From RGIG3009 sp045630285 (GTDB lineage Bacteria; Bacillota; Clostridia; Oscillospirales; Acutalibacteraceae), in assembly GCA_045630285.1 (NCBI GenBank), contig JAZQSX010000061.1, positions 62,001 to 126,000 on the forward strand: a DNA stretch of 64,000 bases. The letters run 5' to 3'. The translations under genes were made by a program, and so were the position numbers. The notes under the pieces were generated by a model. It worked only from the letters and a program-made list of their open reading frames with translations, made no database searches and had not been told where the DNA came from. Below, in pieces: positions 49,661-58,198 of this stretch (position 1 is the first letter of the stretch; each line of letters begins with the position of its first letter).

Positions 49661-51724
49661 TTAAAACTCACGGTAGAAATCGTCTTTTAATTCCGACATA
49701 ACGAGGTAGCAGTCTTTTTCGTACAACAGCGCTGCCGGCACATGCCACGGTATGCCGATGTAATAATTGTCAGCCACCATAGTGCCGTTGGCGTAGATCT
49801 GCGCCACGTCGTAGGCATCGGAAATTTCCACAAAGCCGTCGGCGGAGGTCACGGTGAGCTTTTTCCAAGTTCTTGCACGATCACCGTTCATCGTCAACTC
49901 ACGCAGATACGGCGGCTCGAACGGCTCTTCGACAGGCTGTGCGATCAGCTCGGCTTGCGTGAACGCCTCACGTTGCTTGTGCGCCTCAAAGGCGGTTCCG
50001 TTCCAGAGAACATAGGAAAAATCACCGCCGGCTACCGTTGTTAGTGCGCCGTCGAACTCGTACAGATCGCAGTTTTCACCGATATACAGCTTACCCGACA
50101 GCTTACGGGCAAAGGTTGCCTGCTTTGCCGTCAGCACCACGATTGTGGCATCGCCGACGGCGAGAGCGGAATCCAATCCTGCAGTGGGACGAAGTACCGT
50201 GCCGTCATCCAACGCAAACTCGGGACGGATACCTTCAATTTCCGCAAAGAAGAAGGTGTTGTCTACACGGCATAACGGCTGGGCGGTGGCATAGCGCAGC
50301 AGTGTGCCGGGCAGCTCCATATTGAACGGTACAAAAAAGCTGATGTCGCCGCAGACGTCAATTGCCGGGAACTGAACCGAGCCGGTGTCAAAGACCACAT
50401 TGTGAACATCCTGCATCTCGGTCAAACGCTGATAATGGTTGACAAAGATGAAGCCGCCGTTTCCGTCGGTGCGCATCGCATAGCGCAGGGAGGAGGTATC
50501 ATAGCGTCCGACCGATGTCGCTGCCTCGACCATTTCCATAGGGGCGATGACGTGATCGAAATCCTGTGCAAACAAATGAATCTGGTTCAAAAGGCGGTAA
50601 TGCTCACGTGTTTCACCGAACTCGGACAGCGGTGCCTGAAAATCGTAAGAAAGCACGGAATAATCGTTTGGATACCCCGTTTCTTTGGTTTCCTGTGTGG
50701 TAGACAGCTTGCCAATGGGGTTGATACCACCGTGGAACATATAGTAACCGATCAGATTGTTGCCGCAGCCGAAGGTGACGATAGCCAGCGAATAAATGTC
50801 CATCGGTTTGATGATTGGACGGCGATGATGTGTGACCTGGTTGCCGCCACCAAGCTCACAGGTGGCAAAGGGATACCATTCATACGGGATTCGCCATTTA
50901 GTCGTTTCGCCGACGGCGTTGACCAGCAGATCGGTACCGATCGCACCGTCATTCCGCATCGAAATGAAGAAGCTGTGCACCGAAGGCGGCAGCGGATCCT
51001 TGTGTTCAAACCACGGACCCTCGGGATAGCCGCCGAATACGGGGACAAATTCATCGGTCGGGAAGCGTGTACCACCGTCATAGCCCCAGCCTGTGACTGT
51101 GTAGATCGGCACATTGAAGCCGATCTCCTGAGCGATTTTTTTCATCGTGCCAAGATGCTCCGGTTGATTGACCAACTCGTTTTCGATCTGCATACCGATG
51201 ATGTTACCGCCGTTACAGAATAACTGATCCTTGACCTGCTCATACACCTTTTCGTAGAAGCGACGGGCGTAGAACAGATAGGTGGGATCGTTTTGACGCT
51301 GGACGGGGGCTTTTTCGTATAGCCAGTTGGGGAATCCGCCGTTGCGGCATTCGCCGTGCGCCCACGGTCCGATGCGCAAGAAGAAACTCAATCCGATCTC
51401 ACGGCACGCCTCGACAAAGGCGTGAAGATCGTTGTTTCCGGTAAAATCGAATTCACCCTCGATCTCTTCGTGATGAATCCAAAACAGATAGGATGAAACG
51501 ACGGTGATACCGCCCGCCTTCATTTTGGCAAGCTCTTTTCGCCATTGCCGACAATCGTATCGGGAAAAATGGTATTCACCCATAACGCCGATCCACGGCA
51601 CGCCGTTTTTGGTGAAATATTTACTGGTGACCTCGATAGCCTCACCGGTGGGAGCACAGCCTCCCAGCTTCAGGTGGTTGGTGAGCAGAGGCGTGGGTTT
51701 ATATGGCTTAAAGCGGTATATCAT
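49661..51724 (-). CDS. GH35 family beta-galactosidase
   Basis: A 687-residue glycoside hydrolase. The N-terminal TIM barrel has GEYHFSRYDCRQWRKELAKM, FWIHHEEIEGEFDFTGNNDL, RIGPWAHGECRNGGFPNWL and the acid/base Glu in GMQIENELVNQ; the nucleophile is probably the Glu in ATCELGGGNQ. Beta domains follow. No signal peptide, so it probably cleaves imported galactosides. It is divergent from a sugar transporter gene with which it shares a 211-nt promoter region, so the two may be co-regulated. Confidence 0.9.
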   Translation of the reverse strand: MIYRFKPYKPTPLLTNHLKLGGCAPTGEAIEVTSKYFTKNGVPWIGVMGEYHFSRYDCRQWRKELAKMKAGGITVVSSYLFWIHHEEIEGEFDFTGNNDLHAFVEACREIGLSFFLRIGPWAHGECRNGGFPNWLYEKAPVQRQNDPTYLFYARRFYEKVYEQVKDQLFCNGGNIIGMQIENELVNQPEHLGTMKKIAQEIGFNVPIYTVTGWGYDGGTRFPTDEFVPVFGGYPEGPWFEHKDPLPPSVHSFFISMRNDGAIGTDLLVNAVGETTKWRIPYEWYPFATCELGGGNQVTHHRRPIIKPMDIYSLAIVTFGCGNNLIGYYMFHGGINPIGKLSTTQETKETGYPNDYSVLSYDFQAPLSEFGETREHYRLLNQIHLFAQDFDHVIAPMEMVEAATSVGRYDTSSLRYAMRTDGNGGFIFVNHYQRLTEMQDVHNVVFDTGSVQFPAIDVCGDISFFVPFNMELPGTLLRYATAQPLCRVDNTFFFAEIEGIRPEFALDDGTVLRPTAGLDSALAVGDATIVVLTAKQATFARKLSGKLYIGENCDLYEFDGALTTVAGGDFSYVLWNGTAFEAHKQREAFTQAELIAQPVEEPFEPPYLRELTMNGDRARTWKKLTVTSADGFVEISDAYDVAQIYANGTMVADNYYIGIPWHVPAALLYEKDCYLVMSELKDDFYREF

Positions 51725-51757
51725 GGGAACACCATCCTTTGTGCTTTTTTCGAAAAA

Positions 51758-51786
51758 ATTGTAGCATAATACGACTTGGTTTACAA
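51758..51786 (-). promoter_or_regulatory. promoter of the GH35 gene
   Basis: On the minus strand TTGTAA (51781-51786), 17-nt spacer, TACAAT (51758-51763). Confidence 0.6.
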
Positions 51787-51875
51787 TTTATTTCTTTACT
51801 TTTGCAAGATGTGTCCATAGTTTTGGGCAAAATCTCCATATCCGTTTCGTAAAGTGATAATTTCAAAGCGGCGGC

Positions 51876-51904
51876 TTGCACGACGGGGCAGAATGTGGTA
51901 TGAT
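51876..51904 (+). promoter_or_regulatory. promoter of the MFS sugar-transporter gene
   Basis: -35 TTGCAC (51876-51881), 17-nt spacer, -10 TATGAT (51899-51904). Confidence 0.6.
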
Positions 51905-51935
51905 GGACATACTAATAGCAACGAGGTGACGGTGT

Positions 51936-53240
51936 ATGAAGTTGAACTATAAGCGTACGATCCTGATCGGTTTTGCTTTTATGGCGATTCTGTCGTTTTG
52001 GCAGTTTTACGATCAGGTGATTCCGTACGTGTTGGAAAATGTATTTGGACTCAAGACGCTTGAAGCAAATGCGATCATGTCGATCGACAACGTGCTGGCG
52101 ATCTTTATGCTGCCGCTGTTCGGTATGATCTCCGACCGTACGCACACCCGTCTGGGACGTCGTACACCCTATATTCTGTTTGGCACCATTGCTTCGGTGA
52201 TACTGCTGGTAGTGTTGGGCTTTTTCCAGGAAATGCGCAATTTCACCGGCTTTACGGTAGTGCTGATCCTGTTGCTGGTCGTTATGGCCACGTACCGCAC
52301 GCCGGCAGTGGCCTATATGCCGGATGTGACGGAAAAGCCGCTGCGCAGCAAAGCGAATGCTATTATTAACCTGGTGGGCTATCTTGGCGGTATTTTTGCC
52401 ACGGTAGTGATGATGTTTATGCTGAACAAAAGCGGCACTGATGCGGAGGGTAACGCCGTGTACAGTGACGATCAGTCGTTCCTGCCTGTATACTTTGTTA
52501 TTGCCGGATTTATGCTGACGGCAGTTTTGGTGATGGTACTGACCGTACGTGAAAACCGTGTGTTGGCGGAGACCAAGATTCAGGACGAGCCGACCGAGGA
52601 TACGCCGAGCGGCGGCAAGCTGTCCCGCCCGGTGCTTTGCAGCCTTTCGTTGATCCTGATGTCGGTTTTCCTGTGGTTTATGGCGTACAATGCGGTAACC
52701 ACGGCGTTCTCACGGTATTGTGTGGAGCAGTGGAAGGTGGATATCGGCACCTCCTCCGGATATCTGCTGACGGCAACGATTTCTGCCATTGTTGCGTTTG
52801 TGCCGCTGGGCTTCTTATCGAGCAAGGTGGGCCGCAAGAAAGCGGTACTGTTGGGCATTGCGCTGATGACGGTGTGCTACGCCTCTGCGATGCTCTTCAC
52901 GGAAAAAACGCCGCTGATGTACGCCGTGTTTGCACTGGTCGGTATTGGCTGGGCGTCGATCAACGTCAACTCGTTCCCGATGGTGGTGGAAATGTGCTCC
53001 GGCTCCAACGTCGGAAAGTACACGGGTCTGTACTATACCTTCTCTATGGCGGCACAGATTGCCACGCCGCTGCTGTCCGGTCTGTTGATCGATAATCTGG
53101 ACTGGAGATACGGGATCCTGTTCCCGTACGCCGTCGTGTTTTCGGCGTTGTCTTTCGTGACGATGTCGTTTGTTAAGCACGGCGATTCCAAGCCGGTTAA
53201 GCGTGCTTCTCTGGTGGAGAACTTTGACGTAGGTGATTAA
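51936..53240 (+). CDS. MFS/GPH-type sugar permease
   Basis: A 434-residue transporter with twelve hydrophobic segments. The MFS/GPH signature is in loop 2-3 (LFGMISDRTHTRLGRRTPYI) with RTPAVAYMPDVTEKPLRSKAN after helix 4, as in the sucrose/GPH-like groups. The second half has GFLSSKVGRKKAVLLGIAL, the matching loop 8-9 motif. Its divergent partner is a cytoplasmic GH35 enzyme, so a galactoside substrate is plausible. GAGGTGA precedes the ATG. Confidence 0.87.
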   Translation: MKLNYKRTILIGFAFMAILSFWQFYDQVIPYVLENVFGLKTLEANAIMSIDNVLAIFMLPLFGMISDRTHTRLGRRTPYILFGTIASVILLVVLGFFQEMRNFTGFTVVLILLLVVMATYRTPAVAYMPDVTEKPLRSKANAIINLVGYLGGIFATVVMMFMLNKSGTDAEGNAVYSDDQSFLPVYFVIAGFMLTAVLVMVLTVRENRVLAETKIQDEPTEDTPSGGKLSRPVLCSLSLILMSVFLWFMAYNAVTTAFSRYCVEQWKVDIGTSSGYLLTATISAIVAFVPLGFLSSKVGRKKAVLLGIALMTVCYASAMLFTEKTPLMYAVFALVGIGWASINVNSFPMVVEMCSGSNVGKYTGLYYTFSMAAQIATPLLSGLLIDNLDWRYGILFPYAVVFSALSFVTMSFVKHGDSKPVKRASLVENFDVGD

Positions 53241-53241
53241 T

Positions 53242-54048
53242 ATGGTTGTGGCTCTGATTATCGTGGCAGTCTTGTTTCTTTTGTTCCTATTCTTGATTTT
53301 TCCGTCGTCCCGTCGACACAAGGACCGCCGTTTGCTTTCGGGCTTGTATATTGCACACCGTGGCTTACACGATCTTGCGGATAACACGCCGGAGAACTCG
53401 TTGCCGGCGTTTCAGGCGGCAATTGACAACGGGTATGCTATCGAGATCGACATTCATCTAACGGCCGACGGGGAAGTGGTTGTATTTCACGATGATGATT
53501 TGCAGCGTGTATGCGGTGTTGCGGGACGCATCGAGGATAAGACACTGGCTGAGCTTAAAGAGCTTCGTTTGTGCGGTACCGAGGAATCGATTCCCACCTT
53601 GCGGGAGTGCTTGAAACTGATTGACGGGCAAGTACCGTTGCTGATCGAGTTCAAGTGCTTATCTGTGGGGCTGTGCAATCGGTTGTGCGAAGCGGCGGAT
53701 TTGATTCTGCGGGAGTACAGTGGTGACTATTGCATCCAATCGTTTTACCCGTTTGTGCTGCGTTGGTATCGCCGTCATCGGCGGGATATTTGCCGTGGAC
53801 AGCTGGCGAGCGCTTTCTTCGGTGAGGCGCTGCACCGACAGTTGTTGGGGTGCTTGCTGTTCAACGTCATTGCCCGTCCCGATTTTGTATCGTATGATCA
53901 CACGCATGCGGGACACGTCTGCCGCCGTTTGTGCGTCCTGTTAGGCGCATTTTCGGTGGGGTGGACATTCCGCAGTCAGGACGACCTAAATCGACGCCGT
54001 CGTCAGTTTTCGACGTATATTTTTGAAAGCTTTATTCCAAAGCAGTGA
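53242..54048 (+). CDS. glycerophosphodiester phosphodiesterase family protein
   Basis: A 268-residue protein with one N-terminal membrane helix (VVALIIVAVLFLLFLFLIF) and a GDPD domain: YIAHRGLHDLADNTPENSLP, AIEIDIHLTADGEVVVFHDD and LLIEFKCLS. These contain the His, Glu and Asp residues of the active site. It may hydrolyse glycerophosphodiesters or lipoteichoic-acid-like polymers at the membrane. The ATG at 53242 is used; a GTG three codons earlier lacks a ribosome-binding site. It is 1 nt after the transporter stop. Confidence 0.85.
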   Translation: MVVALIIVAVLFLLFLFLIFPSSRRHKDRRLLSGLYIAHRGLHDLADNTPENSLPAFQAAIDNGYAIEIDIHLTADGEVVVFHDDDLQRVCGVAGRIEDKTLAELKELRLCGTEESIPTLRECLKLIDGQVPLLIEFKCLSVGLCNRLCEAADLILREYSGDYCIQSFYPFVLRWYRRHRRDICRGQLASAFFGEALHRQLLGCLLFNVIARPDFVSYDHTHAGHVCRRLCVLLGAFSVGWTFRSQDDLNRRRRQFSTYIFESFIPKQ

Positions 54049-54056
54049 GGAATACT

Positions 54057-54740
54057 ATGGCTGAATGGAAGGTAATTGCACGTATACATAACGATTTTTC
54101 GGACAAGTTCGGCATTCCGCGCCAAAGCGGACTGGTACCGGAGATGCCGTCGTATATCGTGTTTGAGGAGGAGTACCGTAATCGGGAAGCGCTTCGAGGG
54201 ATCGAGGAATACTCGCATCTGTGGTTGCTGTGGCATTTTTCCGAAGCGGAGCGTGACACCTGGAGCCCGACGGTACGTCCGCCTCGTTTGGGCGGCAATC
54301 GGCGTATGGGCGTGTTTGCTACCCGATCGCCGTTTCGTCCAAACCCGATCGGTCTGTCCTCCGTAAAGCTGCTGGGCGTGGAGCACAGCACTACCTGCGG
54401 GACGGTGCTGCGTGTTGCGGGTGCGGATCTGCTGGACGGCACGCCGATCTTGGATATCAAACCCTATCTGGCGTACACCGACGCTCATCCCGATGCGGTC
54501 GGGGGCTTTGCCGATGCGTTCGTGGATTATGCGCTGACCGTTGAGTTCCCCGAGGAGCTCTTGGCTCGGGTTACCGCTGAAAAGCGGGACAGCCTGCTTT
54601 CTGTACTGCGTCAGGATCCCCGTCCGGCTTATCAGCATGATCCGGCACGTGTGTATGCGCTGGCGTTTGCCAATTACACGGTGCGGTTTATTGTGCGTGA
54701 ATCCGTACTGAAGGTAACGGACGTCGTCGAAGAGAAATAA
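54057..54740 (+). CDS. trmO: tRNA (t6A37) N6-methyltransferase TrmO
   Basis: Adds a methyl group to t6A37 of Thr tRNAs to give m6t6A, using SAM. The 227-residue protein has the TsaA-like beta-barrel: VIARIHNDFSDKFGIPRQSG, RGIEEYSHLWLLWHFSEAER, FATRSPFRPNPIGLSSVKLL and DLLDGTPILDIKPYL, plus the C-terminal DPRPAY motif. GAGGAA precedes the ATG. It depends on t6A made through Sua5 (19169). Confidence 0.93.
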   Translation: MAEWKVIARIHNDFSDKFGIPRQSGLVPEMPSYIVFEEEYRNREALRGIEEYSHLWLLWHFSEAERDTWSPTVRPPRLGGNRRMGVFATRSPFRPNPIGLSSVKLLGVEHSTTCGTVLRVAGADLLDGTPILDIKPYLAYTDAHPDAVGGFADAFVDYALTVEFPEELLARVTAEKRDSLLSVLRQDPRPAYQHDPARVYALAFANYTVRFIVRESVLKVTDVVEEK

Positions 54741-54741
54741 T

Positions 54742-54776
54742 AAAACCCCGAGAGGCAGTGCCACTCGCGCTTTTGT
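54742..54776. terminator. terminator region between trmO and XRE gene
   Basis: Hairpin cgagaggca / tgccactcg (one A-A mismatch) with A- and T-rich sides. Confidence 0.55.
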
Positions 54777-54777
54777 T

Positions 54778-55275
54778 TTACGCTTCGGGATCGGGAGGGA
54801 GCGGGATTTCCGGACAGAGAAGGATATCCTCGTCGGCATTTTCCAGCAACTGCAGTTGAAGCTCGCTGACCGTTTTTGACAACTGCTCCAAGAACTCGGT
54901 TTTACCTTCCTCCAGCAACTGACGGTACAGCAAAACCAACAGCTGCTCCTCTGGCTTCAGCGTGGTAATATTTTTTGGCATATCCGGAATGACGGGATCG
55001 CCCAGCTTTTCGGCGAGGAGATCACCGCTGTCACTAAAGGTAACTCTTGTGGTTTTGGTATCCTCGCCAAGCAGTTCATCCAGCGTGATCCCGTACAACG
55101 TAGCGAGCATACACAGTCGGGCCATTGAAGGATAGACCTGCCCGTTTTCGTAATAGGAAAGGGTGGAGCGGTCGATGCCGGCAGCCAAGGATAGGGTGTC
55201 TTGCGTCAGCGAACAGACGGTACGCAGATAGTGCAACCGTGCTGCGGTGGTATTGCGTTCAGTTTCGTTCAACAT
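54778..55275 (-). CDS. XRE-family transcriptional regulator
   Basis: A 165-residue DNA-binding protein. The N-terminal helix-turn-helix is RLHYLRTVCSLTQDTLSLAA followed by GIDRSTLSYYENGQVYPSMA and LDELLG. The C-terminal half is acidic and helical. The start at 55275 has AGGA 8 nt upstream; the frame is open upstream through the divergent tRNA gene and that part is not coding. It is divergent from tRNA-Thr; targets unknown. Confidence 0.82.
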   Translation of the reverse strand: MLNETERNTTAARLHYLRTVCSLTQDTLSLAAGIDRSTLSYYENGQVYPSMARLCMLATLYGITLDELLGEDTKTTRVTFSDSGDLLAEKLGDPVIPDMPKNITTLKPEEQLLVLLYRQLLEEGKTEFLEQLSKTVSELQLQLLENADEDILLCPEIPLPPDPEA

Positions 55276-55301
55276 GGCAAACATCCTATCTGTCACAAGA
55301 T

Positions 55302-55330
55302 TACATACTAAGTAAACCATAATTCGACAA
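55302..55330 (-). promoter_or_regulatory. promoter of the XRE gene
   Basis: On the minus strand TTGTCG (55325-55330), 17-nt spacer, TATGTA (55302-55307). Confidence 0.45.
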
Positions 55331-55369
55331 AATTTGCAAGAAAAAATGCGTGAATCGAAAAAATACCTC

Positions 55370-55398
55370 TTGACGGCGTCGGATAACTTTGTTATAAT
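55370..55398 (+). promoter_or_regulatory. promoter of tRNA-Thr
   Basis: -35 TTGACG (55370-55375), 17-nt spacer, -10 TATAAT (55393-55398). Confidence 0.85.
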
Positions 55399-55413
55399 AC
55401 AAAGGCTGTTTAT

Positions 55414-55489
55414 GCTACCGTGGCTCAGCAGGTAGAGCAGCTCACTCGTAATGAGCAGGTCGTCCGTTCGAATCGGATCGGTAGCTCCA
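55414..55489 (+). tRNA. tRNA-Thr (CGT)
   Basis: A 76-nt tRNA: acceptor GCTACCG/CGGTAGC, D arm GCTC...GAGC, anticodon stem GCTCA/TGAGC with loop CTCGTAA and anticodon CGT (55447-55449), T arm GTTCGAATC and encoded CCA. Confidence 0.96.
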
Positions 55490-55526
55490 AAATCCTGAAC
55501 GCTAAATGCGTTCAGGATTTTTTGCG
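55490..55526 (+). terminator. terminator of tRNA-Thr
   Basis: Stem aaaatcctgaacgc / gcgttcaggatttt with T-run. Confidence 0.85.
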
Positions 55527-55586
55527 TTGTAATGAGAGTTTTTTGTTGCTGAAACGATATATAAGTGAAAGGCGGTGAGCGATACA

Positions 55587-56123
55587 ATGTCAGATAAACT
55601 ATACAAAGAGTTCTTGGAGGGTGATCAACGGGCGTTTGAAGAACTGGTAAGGATGTACCGAGAGTCCATCATTCGCTTTCTTCGCCGATTTCTGCCGGGC
55701 GAAGACGAAGCGGAGGACGTAGCGGCCGATGTGTTTGTCGTTGTTTTGGAAAAGAAACGCTATCGTGGGGAAGGCTGTTTCAGTTCCTGGTTGTATGCGA
55801 TCGCACGGAACAAAGCGATCGATCACATCCGTCGGTGCAGGAGACTTGTTCCGCTGGAGGAGGCGGAACAGCTTCCACACCCTACGGGCAGTGCGGAGGA
55901 TGCTGTGATTGCAACGGAACGGCGTGAAGAAATGCGGGCGGCTTTGAAGGTATTAAAGGCAGATTACCGTATGGCTCTATTACTGACAACAGAGGAGGGA
56001 CTGTCCTACGAGGAAGCCGCCGCTGCACTGAAGAAAACCCCTACACAAATTCGTAATTTGTGCTATCGTGCACGACTGCAACTACGAAATACCGTTAAGG
56101 AGGCGGAGCAGAGTGAAAAGTGA
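55587..56123 (+). CDS. ECF-type sigma factor
   Basis: A 178-residue sigma-70 family factor with regions 2 and 4 only. Region 2: EGDQRAFEELVRMYRESIIR ... AEDVAADVFVVVLEK ... FSSWLYAIARNKAIDHIRR. Region 4: EGLSYEEAAAALKKTPTQIR then NLCYRARLQL. The ATG at 55587 has GGTGAG 7 nt upstream. The gene overlaps the next by 11 nt; that gene is membrane-anchored and may be its regulator. Confidence 0.9.
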   Translation: MSDKLYKEFLEGDQRAFEELVRMYRESIIRFLRRFLPGEDEAEDVAADVFVVVLEKKRYRGEGCFSSWLYAIARNKAIDHIRRCRRLVPLEEAEQLPHPTGSAEDAVIATERREEMRAALKVLKADYRMALLLTTEEGLSYEEAAAALKKTPTQIRNLCYRARLQLRNTVKEAEQSEK

Positions 56124-56967
56124 AAAAGAGTTTTATGAATTGATCATGAAAAAGCATGAGCAACACAGAGAAAAGCGTGCCCGGAGGCGACAGGCCGGAA
56201 TCCTCGTTTCGACGGTTTCTCTCGGTGCGGTGCTGTTAGCAGTTGGAGGCTTGAGTCTGTTGCCTGAAGCGTCGAATATTAAGGCCACCCCTTCTGCGAC
56301 GGGATCGGGTACCAACAGTACGATTTCAAGCAGTACCACCACAACTACTGCACCGATCGGAATCGGGGGCGCAGACTATTTGTATTACGATCGACCGTTT
56401 CAGGATAAGTTTTATCCCGACGGGGCGTTTCAAGGCGAGGATGTCGTTTCGAATGAGGTGTATTACGCATGGATCTGTCAGTTTGAGCACGCCAATGAGG
56501 GTGGAACTCGTTCCAAGCATGAATATACGGTGTATAATATGATTCGTGAACTGAATATTCCTCGTGAAACGGTAGAGCGGCTGTGTGCCGAGCGCATTGC
56601 GCTGTACCGTGATGAATGGGGGTATCCACAGGAGGCTATTGATGAACGCTGTCTGACTCCCGGGGAAATCGAGATGCTGTATACGCTGACCGAAAAAGAG
56701 CTGTTTCCCCACTTTGTCACGCAGCAGACGATTGCTATTGAAGACCGATTTTATACGCCAAAGTGGTTGGCTGAGCACACGGCAGAGGAGTATCTTGCCG
56801 TCGGTATTACTGTCGAACAGGTGGATGCCGCTTATCGGGCGTTCATTCCGGAAACGGCACCGCCCGAAGCAGTACAGCATATTTTTGAGCAACTCCAGCG
56901 GATGAAAACCGTTCAACAACCCAAATCCCCCGAAATTTCGGGGGATTTTTCATATTGCGATTTATGA
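56113..56967 (+). CDS. membrane protein, probable anti-sigma partner
   Basis: A 284-residue protein with a charged cytoplasmic N terminus (~1-40, EFYELIMKKHEQHREKRARR), one membrane helix (ILVSTVSLGAVLLAVGGLSL), a Ser/Thr-rich linker and an outer domain not recognised. Layout and the overlap with the ECF sigma gene suggest an anti-sigma factor, but the usual zinc motif HxxxCxxC is absent. The GTG start has AGGAGG upstream. The last 17 codons contain a terminator hairpin (56923-56950) that comes before the stop codon. Confidence 0.65.
   Translation: MKSEKEFYELIMKKHEQHREKRARRRQAGILVSTVSLGAVLLAVGGLSLLPEASNIKATPSATGSGTNSTISSSTTTTTAPIGIGGADYLYYDRPFQDKFYPDGAFQGEDVVSNEVYYAWICQFEHANEGGTRSKHEYTVYNMIRELNIPRETVERLCAERIALYRDEWGYPQEAIDERCLTPGEIEMLYTLTEKELFPHFVTQQTIAIEDRFYTPKWLAEHTAEEYLAVGITVEQVDAAYRAFIPETAPPEAVQHIFEQLQRMKTVQQPKSPEISGDFSYCDL
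56923..56950 (+). terminator. terminator inside the 3' end of the anti-sigma-like gene
   Basis: Palindrome aaatcccccgaaatttcggggg with T-run, ending 15 nt before the stop codon at 56965. Confidence 0.75.
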
Positions 56968-56983
56968 CGGCGAATGGTATAAT
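56955..56983 (+). promoter_or_regulatory. promoter of mnmA
   Basis: -35 TTGCGA (56955-56960), 17-nt spacer, -10 TATAAT (56978-56983); overlaps the end of the previous gene. Confidence 0.7.
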
Positions 56984-57006
56984 GCAATCATAAGGAGGTG
57001 TGTGGG

Positions 57007-58077
57007 ATGCCACAGCGTGTTTTGGTCGGTATGAGCGGCGGCGTAGACAGCTCGGTTGCGGCACTGCTTCTCAAGGAGCAGGGCTTTCAGGTGGAAGGCG
57101 TGACGCTGCGACTGTGCGCTGATCCGGAACGGATCACAGAAAAATCGCTGGAGGCGGAGCGCGATGCTGCTGCTGTGGCACAACGCTTAGCCATTCCGCA
57201 CACCGTATGGGACTACAGCCGCTTGTTCCGTGATACCGTGGTGCAATCCTTTTCCGATGTGTACCAAAGCGGCGGCACGCCGAACCCGTGTATTACCTGC
57301 AATCGTTGCATCAAGTTCGGGCGGATGCTGGATCAGGCGCTGGAGGAGGGCTATGATGCCATTGCCAGCGGGCATTACGTGCGCACGGAATGGGACGGGA
57401 CACGGAGGCGGTGGCTACTGAAAAAAGGAGCCGATCCCGCCAGGGATCAGAGTTATGTGCTGTATATGCTGACTCAGCATCAGTTGGCGCATATTCTGTT
57501 TCCGCTGGGTGAATACAGCAAGCCGGAGCTGCGCCACTTGGCGAAGGAACGGGGGTTGGTAACGGCCAATCGGCCCGACAGCCAGGACATTTGCTTTGTG
57601 CCGAACGGCGATTATCTTGCGTTCCTGGAACAAGAGTTGGGTGTGTGCGGTATGCCGGGCAAGTTTGTGGATGAAAACGGTGCTGTGCTGGGTGAGCATC
57701 GTGGCATTGCGGCATACACGATCGGTCAGCGCAAGGGCCTGGGGATCGCTTTTGGCGAGCCTCGCTTTGTGGTGGCCAAGGATGCGGTGAGCAACACGGT
57801 AGTGCTCGGGAAAAACGAAGCACTGTTCTCGCGGTCGCTGATTGCAGAGGCGGCGAATTGGATCGCTGTTGAGTCGCTGACTGCCCCGATGCGGGTCACG
57901 GCACGCACACGCTATCAGCAGCGTGAATGTGCTGCCACGGTTGAGCCGTATGGTGAAAACGGGTTCCGTGTTCTCTTTGACGAACCGCAGCGTGCGGTAA
58001 CGCCGGGACAGGCCGTGGTACTCTACCAGGAGGATGTCGTCGTCGGCGGAGGAACAATTTTACGCGGTTTTTCTTGA
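57007..58077 (+). CDS. mnmA: tRNA-specific 2-thiouridylase
   Basis: Adds sulfur to U34 of Lys, Glu and Gln tRNAs with ATP and a persulfide donor. The 356-residue protein has the PP-loop VLVGMSGGVDSSVAALLL, the first catalytic Cys in PNPCITCNRCIKFG and the second in DSQDICFVPNGDY. AYTIGQRKGLGIAF and a C-terminal beta domain follow. The ATG at 57007 has GGAGG 8 nt upstream. Confidence 0.95.
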   Translation: MPQRVLVGMSGGVDSSVAALLLKEQGFQVEGVTLRLCADPERITEKSLEAERDAAAVAQRLAIPHTVWDYSRLFRDTVVQSFSDVYQSGGTPNPCITCNRCIKFGRMLDQALEEGYDAIASGHYVRTEWDGTRRRWLLKKGADPARDQSYVLYMLTQHQLAHILFPLGEYSKPELRHLAKERGLVTANRPDSQDICFVPNGDYLAFLEQELGVCGMPGKFVDENGAVLGEHRGIAAYTIGQRKGLGIAFGEPRFVVAKDAVSNTVVLGKNEALFSRSLIAEAANWIAVESLTAPMRVTARTRYQQRECAATVEPYGENGFRVLFDEPQRAVTPGQAVVLYQEDVVVGGGTILRGFS

Positions 58078-58115
58078 AAAAGTCAAAATTTGGCACAAAG
58101 AGTACCATTATTTGC

Positions 58116-58143
58116 TTGTTTTTTAGTCTGTGGGTGCTATAAT
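58116..58143 (+). promoter_or_regulatory. promoter of the alanine dehydrogenase operon
   Basis: -35 TTGTTT (58116-58121), 16-nt spacer, extended -10 TGcTATAAT (58138-58143). Confidence 0.6.
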
Positions 58144-58198
58144 ATTTTGTAGGTTAATTGGGGAGACCCTATCAGATAGAAGAGTGGAGGATAATAAA

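Noticed and set aside
54778..55587. Long minus-strand frame running through tRNA-Thr
   Set aside because: Only the part from 55275 downstream has the HTH protein and a ribosome-binding site; the rest overlaps the tRNA and its promoter.
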